Positions 1 to 5,757 of a DNA stretch of 8,621 nt are shown here, one piece after another. Location of the stretch: NCBI GenBank assembly GCA_016650355.1, contig JAENVX010000491.1, positions 1 through 8,621 of the forward strand, in the 5' to 3' direction. The position numbers and the translations under genes are program-made. The notes beneath the pieces are model-generated. The model was not told the origin of the DNA and made no database searches. It was given only the letters and a program-made list of their open reading frames with translations. The stretch is from Bacteroidia bacterium. Lineage in GTDB: Bacteria > Bacteroidota > Bacteroidia > Cytophagales > Cyclobacteriaceae. Each line of letters opens with the position of its first letter. The first letter of the stretch is position 1.

Positions 1-990
1 GCACCCGCAACTCAAGTTGCAGTTGGCGCGGGACTTGGATATAACATTCCCTGTACGCTTGTTAACAAAGTGTGTGCTTCAGGGATGAAGGCGATTATGC
101 TTGGCGCGCAATCCATTATGCTCGGACACAATGATACTGTAGTTGCGGGTGGAGCAGAAAGCATGTCCAATATTCCATATTATTTAATGAAAGCTCGTTA
201 CGGCTACAAGTACGGAAATGGTGAATTGATTGATGGGTTAAGTCATGATGGGCTTACGGATATTTATAACCATTGCGCCATGGGCGTGTGTTCCGATAAC
301 ACCGCAAAGGAAATGAATATCAGCAGGCAAGATCAAGATGACTATGCCATCAATTCCTATAAGCGGTCGGCAGCATCATGGGCTGCGGGAAAGTTTAAAG
401 ACGAAATAATTCCTGTAGAAATTAAAGGCAAAAAAGGAGACATTACTTTATTTTCCGAAGACGAAGAATTCAAGAGTGTAAATTTTGATAAGATACCAGG
501 ACTAAAACCTGTATTCACTAAAGAAGGCACTGCGACTGCCGCCAATTCATCTACTATCAATGATGGAGCTGCTGCCGTTATTTTAATGAGCAAAGAAAAA
601 GCGAAGGAACTTGGCCTATCGCCTATCGCCAAAATACTTGGCTTCGCAGATGCTGCCCAAGATCCCATGTGGTTCACCACCACTCCTTCCATTGCCATAC
701 CTAAAGCAATGAAGCTGGCGGGTGTTGACAAAAAAGATGTTGGCTATTATGAAATAAACGAAGCCTTTTCGGCTGTTGCCATCGCTAATAATTTAAAACT
801 TGGATTAGATCCTGAAAAAGTAAATGTAAATGGTGGTGCAGTTGCCCTCGGGCATCCATTAGGCGCATCCGGTGCGCGAATCACCATCACACTTGCCAAC
901 ATTCTGAAACAAAACAATGCAACAATTGGCGTTGCCGGAATTTGTAACGGTGGTGGCGGGGCGTCTGCAATTGTGATCGAACGTGTATAG
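1..990 (+). CDS. Acetyl-CoA C-acetyltransferase (thiolase), 5'-truncated by the window edge
   Basis: This is the C-terminal 329 residues of a thiolase, open at the left edge; about 64 N-terminal residues are missing compared with the Zoogloea enzyme. It is expected to condense two acetyl-CoA to acetoacetyl-CoA, or do the reverse, in the cytoplasm. The nucleophilic Cys is residue 25 of the fragment (NKVCASGMKA). The NEAFSAV motif follows near residue 250, then the catalytic His in GHPLGASG (285) and the second catalytic Cys in CNGGGGASA (315). The spacings of 260 and 30 residues agree with C89/H348/C378 of the Zoogloea enzyme. NVNGGAVALGHPLGASG and CNGGGG resemble the cytosolic acetoacetyl-CoA thiolases of eukaryotes (ERG10/AACT type), which favours a biosynthetic thiolase over a long-chain FadA, though the exact substrate is uncertain. 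The GTG at 70 lies in frame but is internal, since conserved thiolase sequence continues upstream. The gene ends directly against a tandem repeat. Confidence 0.95.
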   Translation, partial: APATQVAVGAGLGYNIPCTLVNKVCASGMKAIMLGAQSIMLGHNDTVVAGGAESMSNIPYYLMKARYGYKYGNGELIDGLSHDGLTDIYNHCAMGVCSDNTAKEMNISRQDQDDYAINSYKRSAASWAAGKFKDEIIPVEIKGKKGDITLFSEDEEFKSVNFDKIPGLKPVFTKEGTATAANSSTINDGAAAVILMSKEKAKELGLSPIAKILGFADAAQDPMWFTTTPSIAIPKAMKLAGVDKKDVGYYEINEAFSAVAIANNLKLGLDPEKVNVNGGAVALGHPLGASGARITITLANILKQNNATIGVAGICNGGGGASAIVIERV

Positions 991-1074
991 GTTCCAGGTT
1001 TCAAGTTCCAGGTTCCAGGTTTCAAGTTCCAGGTTCCAGGTTTCAAGTTCCAGGTTCCAGGTTTCAAGTTTCAG
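991..1074. repeat. Tandem heptad repeat: 12 x 7 nt, or 4 x 21 nt
   Basis: Immediately after the thiolase TAG come four copies of a 21-nt unit (991-1011, 1012-1032, 1033-1053, 1054-1074). The first three are identical and the fourth has one C-to-T change. Each unit is itself three heptads, in the order GTTCCAG, GTTTCAA, GTTCCAG, so the block is twelve in-phase copies of the degenerate heptamer GTTYCAR. It has no inverted symmetry within a unit and is not part of a plausible gene. The minus-strand reading frame through it (KPGTWNL repeated) is only a by-product of the repeat. Confidence 0.95.
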
Positions 1075-1287
1075 ATTTTAGGCTTAGAAATTTTCTTGTG
1101 CTGCATAAATGGCGAGATTAACTTATCCGAAGTTTGTGTTTCTACCTCGACAGGTGAATTGGTGTGATTAGGTATAACAGGGCAAGATTGGTGGTCTGTG
1201 AGGACACAGACCACGGGATAGTATCCGCCATCTGATTTTTTTAGAATGCAACATCATCGCTACTTGAGCGTTTAGATATTATTTGCA
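1075..1287. other. Intergenic region upstream of the repeat protein gene
   Basis: These 213 bases follow the heptad repeat and hold no convincing gene. A 20-codon ATG frame (1109-1171) shows no recognisable features. The only strong structure is the perfect hairpin at 1191-1214, with a run of seven T at 1236-1242. A TATTATTTG stretch at 1277-1285 resembles a Bacteroidota -7 box with one extra spacer base, but it lies too close to the ATG at 1288 to be its promoter. The real promoter of the repeat protein gene could not be placed. Confidence 0.6.
1191..1214. other. Perfect 10-bp hairpin with 4-nt loop, possible terminator
   Basis: GTGGTCTGTG (1191-1200) and CACAGACCAC (1205-1214) are exact reverse complements separated by the tetraloop AGGA. 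A weak second stem (GGAT 1216-1219 with ATCC 1223-1226) and seven T (1236-1242) follow. The T run starts about 21 nt beyond the main stem, too far for a textbook intrinsic terminator. It may be a poor terminator of the thiolase transcript, an mRNA-stabilising element, or a copy of a dispersed palindromic repeat; the sequence alone does not decide. Confidence 0.55.
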
Positions 1288-2601
1288 ATGATGATTCGGA
1301 TTGTCTTCTTTCTTCTTGTTGTATTCTCCAAAACCTGCTTTGCCCAAAAGGAAGTGAAGACGTTTTACGATACACAAAGGAAGCAACTGCAGGAAGATTA
1401 TTTTGTTTCAGTACATGATGATGAAACGTTAGAAGGAAAATACAAGCGTTATTTCCCGAATGGTAAACTTGAAATGGAGGGTGACTACCTCGAAGGAAAA
1501 CGGTCAGGCACTTTCCTGGAATACCACGAAAATGGCTTGCTCTCCCGAAAGATTACCTACGTTAATGGTTTGCGACATGGTGCAGTTGAAATCTATAACG
1601 AGGAGGGCAAGCCCATACAAACCGCATTTTATCAAAACAATTTATTGGTTGACTCTGTAAAATCATTTTACGAAAGTGGCAACACCAAAATAGAATCGCA
1701 CTTTGTAAAAGGAAAACCTGATGGCCTGGTCAGGGAATATTTTCCATCCGGAAAACTTAGAAAAGAAATTACCTACAAGAACAAAAAACCAAATGGTATT
1801 ACCCGAACTTTCTATGAAGAAGGTGCTATCGAAACAGAAGGTGATTTCAGAGATGGCGTGCTCAGCGGGTATTACAAAACCTATTATTCAAACGGACAAT
1901 TGGAGACCGTCTCCACCCTGAAGGATGGAGAAAAGATGGGCAACTTTAAAAATTACGACCGTGAAGGTCACCTCCTATTAGAAGGATCATTCATGAATGG
2001 ACGGTTGCATGGCAACAACATAGCATATTTTGCCGATGGCACTATCCAACATCGATTCCAATATATTGAAGGTGCAAAAACAGGTACCAATCTTGATTAT
2101 CATCCAAACGGTGAACTTAAAACCCGTGAGGAAGTTTCTATAACCGGAATCGAAACCAAGGAAGAAGGGTTTTCTGATAAAGGCGTACCACTTTATGAAA
2201 AGAATTTTCGCAAGCTCAAGGCTAATGGCCGATGGTTATTTTACTTCGAGGATGGCAAAACAACGAAGCTGGTTGAGCGTTACGAGAATGGCAAACTACA
2301 GGGCATCCGAACTACTTACTATCCTTCCGGAGAAAAATTATTGGAAGAACCTTATCAACAAAACCAGATCACTGGTCCGGTAAAAAATTATTATGAACAT
2401 GGAAAGCTTCAATCTGTTTGCGCGTATAAAGGAAGCAGGCAGCACGGACTTTACACCAGCTATCACCTGAACGGGCAACTAAAGGAACAGGGAGAGTACG
2501 TGGCCAACCGAAAGCACAAAGAATGGAAAGAGTTTGACGAGAAGGGTAATCTTATCAAAACTTACGTGTTTAAAGCTGGCATTCTTGTAGAGGAAAAGTA
2601 G
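1288..2601 (+). CDS. Secreted YwqK/MORN_2-type repeat protein, 437 aa
   Basis: The N-terminus has a signal peptide: a hydrophobic IVFFLLVVFS core with likely cleavage after CFA at residue 19. No lipobox Cys follows in the proper context, so the mature protein is expected in the periplasm or outside the cell. From about residue 45 to the end it is made only of YwqK/MORN_2-like repeats, each with a turn of the type Y-x-x-N/S/E-G-K/Q-L followed by a strand and a second G near K-x-x-G. The turn glycines fall at 59, 83, 107, 131, 155, 179, 203, 227, 251, 275, 299, 323, 348, 372, 396 and 420, so about 16 repeats have a 24-residue period with one 25-residue step. Databases often label this family 'toxin-antitoxin system YwqK family antitoxin', after Bacillus YwqK. 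That label does not establish function here, and no YwqJ-like toxin is visible next to it. The function is unknown; a beta-repeat scaffold or binding surface is likely. The MM start is chosen for its signal peptide. Confidence 0.88.
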   Translation: MMIRIVFFLLVVFSKTCFAQKEVKTFYDTQRKQLQEDYFVSVHDDETLEGKYKRYFPNGKLEMEGDYLEGKRSGTFLEYHENGLLSRKITYVNGLRHGAVEIYNEEGKPIQTAFYQNNLLVDSVKSFYESGNTKIESHFVKGKPDGLVREYFPSGKLRKEITYKNKKPNGITRTFYEEGAIETEGDFRDGVLSGYYKTYYSNGQLETVSTLKDGEKMGNFKNYDREGHLLLEGSFMNGRLHGNNIAYFADGTIQHRFQYIEGAKTGTNLDYHPNGELKTREEVSITGIETKEEGFSDKGVPLYEKNFRKLKANGRWLFYFEDGKTTKLVERYENGKLQGIRTTYYPSGEKLLEEPYQQNQITGPVKNYYEHGKLQSVCAYKGSRQHGLYTSYHLNGQLKEQGEYVANRKHKEWKEFDEKGNLIKTYVFKAGILVEEK

Positions 2602-2632
2602 ACAAATAAGAACGTACGGAATTTTGTAAATC

Positions 2633-2658
2633 GTACTACGTTTGTAAATTTGTAGTAC
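2633..2658 (+). promoter_or_regulatory. Probable vapBC promoter -7 box inside an operator inverted repeat
   Basis: GTACTAC (2633-2639) and GTAGTAC (2652-2658) are perfect 7-bp inverted arms separated by 12 bp, ending 4 bp before the antitoxin ATG. TACGTTTG (2637-2644) fits the Bacteroidota -7 consensus TAnnTTTG exactly and starts inside the left arm. A transcript starting about 7 bp downstream would begin in the right arm. A direct repeat TTTGTAAAT (2623-2631 and 2641-2649) overlaps the site, and a further GTAC core lies at 2614-2617. No clear -33 TTG is found at the expected spacing. The layout suggests autorepression by the AbrB-fold antitoxin or the toxin-antitoxin complex, as is common in vapBC operons. 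Confidence 0.6.
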
Positions 2659-2662
2659 AATT

Positions 2663-2944
2663 ATGGAAAAGGCAAAACATTTCACATCCGAAAGCTCTGC
2701 TTCTGTTACTACCTCCAAGCATCAAATTATCGTTCCCAAAAATCTTAGGAAAAAATATAACATTAAACCTGGTACCCGAATTATTTTCACCGATAAAGGC
2801 AATGGTGAAATTATAATGCGCGCTTTGACAAAAGAATATTTTGAAAGTCTTGCTGGCTGGTTAAACGCGCCTGGTATTCTAGAGGATCTGATAAAGGAAA
2901 AAAAGTTCGAAAAAAGCCATGACGAAAAACGTTATCTTCGATAG
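2663..2944 (+). CDS. vapB: AbrB/MazE-fold antitoxin (VapB-like), 93 aa
   Basis: This is a small DNA-binding antitoxin paired with the PIN toxin that follows. Residues 13-58 form a SpoVT-AbrB swapped-hairpin domain, recognisable by S-V-T-x-S-K-x-Q-I-I-V-P-K-x-L-R-K-K-Y-x-I-K-P-G-T-R-I. That half should dimerise and bind the operator just upstream. The C-terminal part (about 60-93) is charged and includes the stretch LAGWLNAPGILEDLIKEKK, which by analogy with other VapB proteins would wrap around the toxin and block its active site. The last 26 bases overlap the toxin gene, a usual sign of translational coupling in these modules. The gene symbol follows the partner toxin class; the specific subfamily was not determined. 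Confidence 0.88.
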   Translation: MEKAKHFTSESSASVTTSKHQIIVPKNLRKKYNIKPGTRIIFTDKGNGEIIMRALTKEYFESLAGWLNAPGILEDLIKEKKFEKSHDEKRYLR

Positions 2945-3335
2945 CTTTGCCCTTATTGCACATTTCAGAAAGGAAGAAGGCTCAGATCAAATTTCCAATC
3001 TGCTCTCGGAAATAGCCATCGGAGAAAGAGAGGGATATATTTCCGTGATCAATGTTGGCGAAATCTACTATATGCTTTACCGCAAAGCAGGAAAAGAAAA
3101 TGCGGAAAAATATTTAACCATTCTCAAGACGCTACCGATCAAAATCATTGATGCCGATTTTAACTCTACCTATCTAGCCTCACAATTAAAATCTAAATTT
3201 TCGATCTCTTTCGCTGATGCTTTCGCAGCATCGCTTACCATGGAAAAAAAAGGGACACTCATAACAGGTGATCCTGAATTCAAAGGTTTACGAAAAGAGA
3301 AGGATTTTAAAGTGCATTTCATTAATCATGTTTAA
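2919..3335 (+). CDS. vapC: PIN-domain ribonuclease toxin (VapC-like), 138 aa
   Basis: This is a single-domain PIN nuclease of typical VapC length. The acidic residues expected to hold Mg/Mn are all present: D8 (IFDSFALIAHF), E48 (NVGEIYY), D100 (SFADAFAA) and D118 (ITGDPEF), so it is probably an active toxin. Known VapC proteins cleave initiator tRNA, other tRNAs or the sarcin-ricin loop of 23S rRNA; the target here cannot be read from the sequence. The start ATG lies inside the antitoxin gene (26-bp overlap, different frame), leaving little room for independent translation. Purine synthesis gene purC begins 48 bp downstream, so the module sits between unrelated genes, as mobile toxin-antitoxin cassettes often do. 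No flanking repeats marking an insertion were found. Confidence 0.92.
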   Translation: MTKNVIFDSFALIAHFRKEEGSDQISNLLSEIAIGEREGYISVINVGEIYYMLYRKAGKENAEKYLTILKTLPIKIIDADFNSTYLASQLKSKFSISFADAFAASLTMEKKGTLITGDPEFKGLRKEKDFKVHFINHV

Positions 3336-3383
3336 CTTTGAAATTCTTGAAAAATTCACCTCCAGAAGTTTATCTAAACCACT

Positions 3384-4319
3384 ATGCAGGCCATCAAAGA
3401 AACGCATTTCAATTTCAAAGGCCAGACTGGCTTTTACAAGGGTAAAGTGAGAGACGTATACTATTTCGGAGATACCATGGCAATGGTTGCTTCCGATCGT
3501 ATTTCAGCATTTGATGTGGTATTGCCTCGTGCCATCCCTGATAAAGGAAGAGTACTTAACCAAATTGCAGCTTTTAATCTGCAAGCCACAAAAGACATTG
3601 TACCCAATTGGGTTTTGAAAATTCCGGATCCAAATGTGACCATTGGCTTTCAATGCGAACCGTTTCCAGTTGAAATGGTTGTGCGTGGTTATCTTGCCGG
3701 CCATGCGGCCCGAGAATATAAAGCTGGCAAAAGAGTGCTCTGCGGAGTACTTCTACCAGATGGCCTGAAGGAGAATGACAAGTTGCCTGCCCCTATCATC
3801 ACACCAACAACCAAAGCAAAAATTGGGCATGATGAAGACATCTCCCGCGATGAAATTTTGAATCGTGGGCTTGTGTCCGAAGCGGATTATACTGTGTTAG
3901 AGGACTATACTTTAAAACTCTATCAAAAAGGAACAGCGCTTGCAGCCAAGCGTGGTTTAATACTGGTAGATACCAAATATGAATTTGGTAAGCATCAAGA
4001 AAAAATCTATCTCATAGACGAAGTCCATACGCCCGACTCCTCTCGTTATTTTTATCAGGAAGGGTACCGTGATCGTCAAAATGCAAATGAGCCTCAAAAG
4101 CAGTTGTCAAAAGAATTCGTCAGGCAGTGGTTGATTGAAAATGGTTTCCAGGGAAAAGATGGACAAAAGGTTCCTGAAATGACGGATGCCATTGTAACCT
4201 CTATTTCGGATCGTTATAAAGAACTTTACCATCAAGTTATGGGTGAACAGCTTGCTTCAATAAATTATAGTAATCTGATGGAACGAATTGAAAGCAGCAT
4301 CGTTAATTCCATAAATTAA
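3384..4319 (+). CDS. purC: Phosphoribosylaminoimidazole-succinocarboxamide synthase (SAICAR synthetase)
   Basis: This cytoplasmic enzyme of de novo purine synthesis joins CAIR and aspartate with ATP to give SAICAR. At 311 residues it belongs to the longer form of the family (yeast ADE1-like) rather than the roughly 240-residue E. coli form. Clear motifs in order are GKVRDVY (20-26, nucleotide-binding loop), SDRISAFD (37-44), PVEMVVRGYLAGHA (95-108), APIITPTTKA (136-145), LVDTKYEFG (194-202) and IDEVHTPDSSRY (211-222). The ATG at 3384 places the first motif at the expected distance from the N-terminus. No purine operon partners are visible; it follows vapC by 48 bp and precedes the STAS gene by 31 bp, so it may be co-transcribed with the latter. 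No PurR box or purine riboswitch was seen in the short upstream gap. Confidence 0.97.
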   Translation: MQAIKETHFNFKGQTGFYKGKVRDVYYFGDTMAMVASDRISAFDVVLPRAIPDKGRVLNQIAAFNLQATKDIVPNWVLKIPDPNVTIGFQCEPFPVEMVVRGYLAGHAAREYKAGKRVLCGVLLPDGLKENDKLPAPIITPTTKAKIGHDEDISRDEILNRGLVSEADYTVLEDYTLKLYQKGTALAAKRGLILVDTKYEFGKHQEKIYLIDEVHTPDSSRYFYQEGYRDRQNANEPQKQLSKEFVRQWLIENGFQGKDGQKVPEMTDAIVTSISDRYKELYHQVMGEQLASINYSNLMERIESSIVNSIN

Positions 4320-4350
4320 ACTACTTTTAGGCCATTATAACTCACTATTC

Positions 4351-4725
4351 ATGAAGTATACTATTGACAAGCAGGAGAAATATAGTCTGATACGCCTACA
4401 CGAGGAGAAAATGGACTCAAACATCGCTCCAAACCTCAAGTCGGAAATGATCACCCTCCATGCTGAAGGTGTACGCAGCATCATCCTGGATTTGACTGAA
4501 GTTAAGTATACTGACTCCTCTGGCCTTAGTGCTCTTTTGGTAGGAAATAGAATCTTGCAGGAAGATGGTGGCATTTTTATTTTGGCCGCCCTCACTGATC
4601 ATACATTGAAATTGATTAAAATATCACAGCTTGACAGTGTCTTAAATATCCTTCCCACTATTGAGGAGGCAATCGATGCGGTGTTTATGCACGAGATTGA
4701 AAGAGACATGAAGGACGGGGAATAA
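4351..4725 (+). CDS. Single STAS-domain protein, anti-sigma factor antagonist type, 124 aa
   Basis: This is a single STAS domain resembling SpoIIAA and RsbV. The key loop is DLTEVKYTDSSGLSALL (about 47-63). The second Ser of DSSG, S57, aligns with the Ser that is reversibly phosphorylated in SpoIIAA (S58), so a switch by an anti-sigma kinase and a PP2C phosphatase is possible. No kinase, phosphatase or sigma factor gene is present in the window, so its partners are encoded elsewhere or it has a different role. It is 31 bp downstream of purC and 114 bp upstream of rnz. From memory, STAS genes recur next to ribonuclease Z genes in Bacteroidota; that was not checked here. The C-terminal tail (about 105-124) is acidic and extends slightly past the usual domain. 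Confidence 0.88.
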   Translation: MKYTIDKQEKYSLIRLHEEKMDSNIAPNLKSEMITLHAEGVRSIILDLTEVKYTDSSGLSALLVGNRILQEDGGIFILAALTDHTLKLIKISQLDSVLNILPTIEEAIDAVFMHEIERDMKDGE

Positions 4726-4828
4726 TTCAGTTACCGGTAAATTAGGTATTCAGTAATCGGTGACCTACGCAATAGTAATTCGTAGCAAAATTTATCTGAC
4801 GATTACTGATAACCGCTTACCACTTTAA
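4726..4828. repeat. Inverted heptad-repeat cassette around a hairpin (STAS-rnz intergenic)
   Basis: On the minus strand the left part reads as heptads GGTCACC (4765-4759), GATTACT (4758-4752), GAATACC (4751-4745) and, after a 9-nt step, GGTAACT (4735-4729). On the plus strand the right part reads GATTACT (4801-4807), GATAACC (4808-4814) and GCTTACC (4815-4821). Both fit roughly GNWNACY. The arms therefore point inward, giving a perfect 10-bp inverted pair (4750-4759 with 4800-4809). Between them lies a smaller hairpin: CTACG (4765-4769) pairs with CGTAG (4781-4785), extended by AAT/ATT past one bulged C, with loop AGTA. There is no T tract, so it is not a typical intrinsic terminator. Confidence 0.7.
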
Positions 4829-4839
4829 CTACTTCAACA

Positions 4840-5757
4840 TTGCCTTTCAGCGTAACTATTTTGGGCTCCAGTGGTGCACTTCCTGCTTACGGCAGATTTC
4901 CATCCGCACAGTATGTCAACATTCAAAACAGGCATTTCCTGATCGATTGCGGAGAAGGCACGCAAATGCAATTGATGCGTTACCAAATTCCTTACCAAAA
5001 GATCAGCCATATTTTCATTAGCCACCTTCATGGTGATCACTATCTCGGCTTGATGGGTCTTTTGTTTACGATGCACCTATTACATCGGGAAAATGATTTA
5101 CATCTTTATGCTCCTAAAGGTCTCGATGAGATAATAACATTACAGCTAAAGCATTCGAACTCTACCCTTCGATTCAATATTGTTTTTCATGATGCGGATA
5201 CCCTCAACCAAAAATTGATATTTGAAGATGACGCGCTGACAATCGAAACCATTCCATTGATTCATAAGATAAAATGTTGTGGCTTTCTATTCAGGGAAAA
5301 ACAGAAACCCCATCGGATTGATAAGGGGAAACTACCATCGGAAATTCTACTACAACATATTGTTATTCTAAAGTCAGGAAAAGATATCCATGATGATAAA
5401 GGAAACTTATTGTATAAGAACGAAAATTATACGATTCTTCCGCATCACTCCTATTCGTATGCCTACTGTTCCGATACGGCTTACACTGAACAAATAACTG
5501 AACAAATACGAGGCGTTGATCTTTTGTACCATGAAGCGACTTTTATGGAACAGGAAAAAGATAAAGCCACTGAAACAAAACACAGCACCGCCAGGCAAGC
5601 TGCTGCGCAAGCCAAAAAGGCTGGTGTTGAGAAATTAATCATTGGTCATTTTTCAGCCCGCTATAAAGAATTGCAGCCCCTGCTAGAGGAAGCGCAGTCA
5701 ATTTTCCCAAAGACAATGCTTGTAATTGAGGGGGAAACGATTGACCTTGACGTATGA
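4840..5757 (+). CDS. rnz: Ribonuclease Z (tRNA 3'-processing endonuclease)
   Basis: This zinc-dependent metallo-beta-lactamase-fold endonuclease trims the 3' trailer from tRNA precursors. At 305 residues it is the short bacterial form (tRNase Z-S). The metal and catalytic ligands are all visible: HLHGDH (H62, H64, D66, H67), H142 (PLIHKIKC), D212 (YCSDT), H270 (IIGHFSARY), plus the HST motif at H248. These positions match the Bacillus subtilis enzyme almost residue for residue. The start is the TTG at 4840: the encoded N-terminus (PFSVTILGSSGALPAYGR) is exactly where family members begin, the frame is closed by a TAA at 4810-4812, and no in-frame ATG or GTG lies between. The upstream stretch is A/C-rich with no Shine-Dalgarno sequence. 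The stop codon overlaps the next start (ATGA), indicating translational coupling with the transporter gene. Confidence 0.96.
   Translation: MPFSVTILGSSGALPAYGRFPSAQYVNIQNRHFLIDCGEGTQMQLMRYQIPYQKISHIFISHLHGDHYLGLMGLLFTMHLLHRENDLHLYAPKGLDEIITLQLKHSNSTLRFNIVFHDADTLNQKLIFEDDALTIETIPLIHKIKCCGFLFREKQKPHRIDKGKLPSEILLQHIVILKSGKDIHDDKGNLLYKNENYTILPHHSYSYAYCSDTAYTEQITEQIRGVDLLYHEATFMEQEKDKATETKHSTARQAAAQAKKAGVEKLIIGHFSARYKELQPLLEEAQSIFPKTMLVIEGETIDLDV

Noticed and set aside
747..1067. Minus-strand open frame coding for repeated KPGTWNL
   Set aside because: It arises from reading the heptad repeat and the antisense of the thiolase gene; the repeated peptide is just the 21-nt unit translated.
991..1074. 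CRISPR array
   Set aside because: The units are contiguous with no unique spacers, and no cas genes are present.
1109..1171. 20-codon ATG frame in the thiolase-repeat protein gap
   Set aside because: It is short, has no recognisable motif, no start signal and no support beyond an ATG and a stop.
1277..1285. TATTATTTG as a -7 promoter box for the repeat protein
   Set aside because: The spacer is one base too long for TAnnTTTG, and transcription would start at or after the ATG at 1288.
1288..3335. Repeat protein plus PIN module as one three-gene toxin-antitoxin system
   Set aside because: The repeat protein is exported, is separated by its own 61-bp gap with a promoter for vapBC, and the PIN toxin already has a classical AbrB-type antitoxin.
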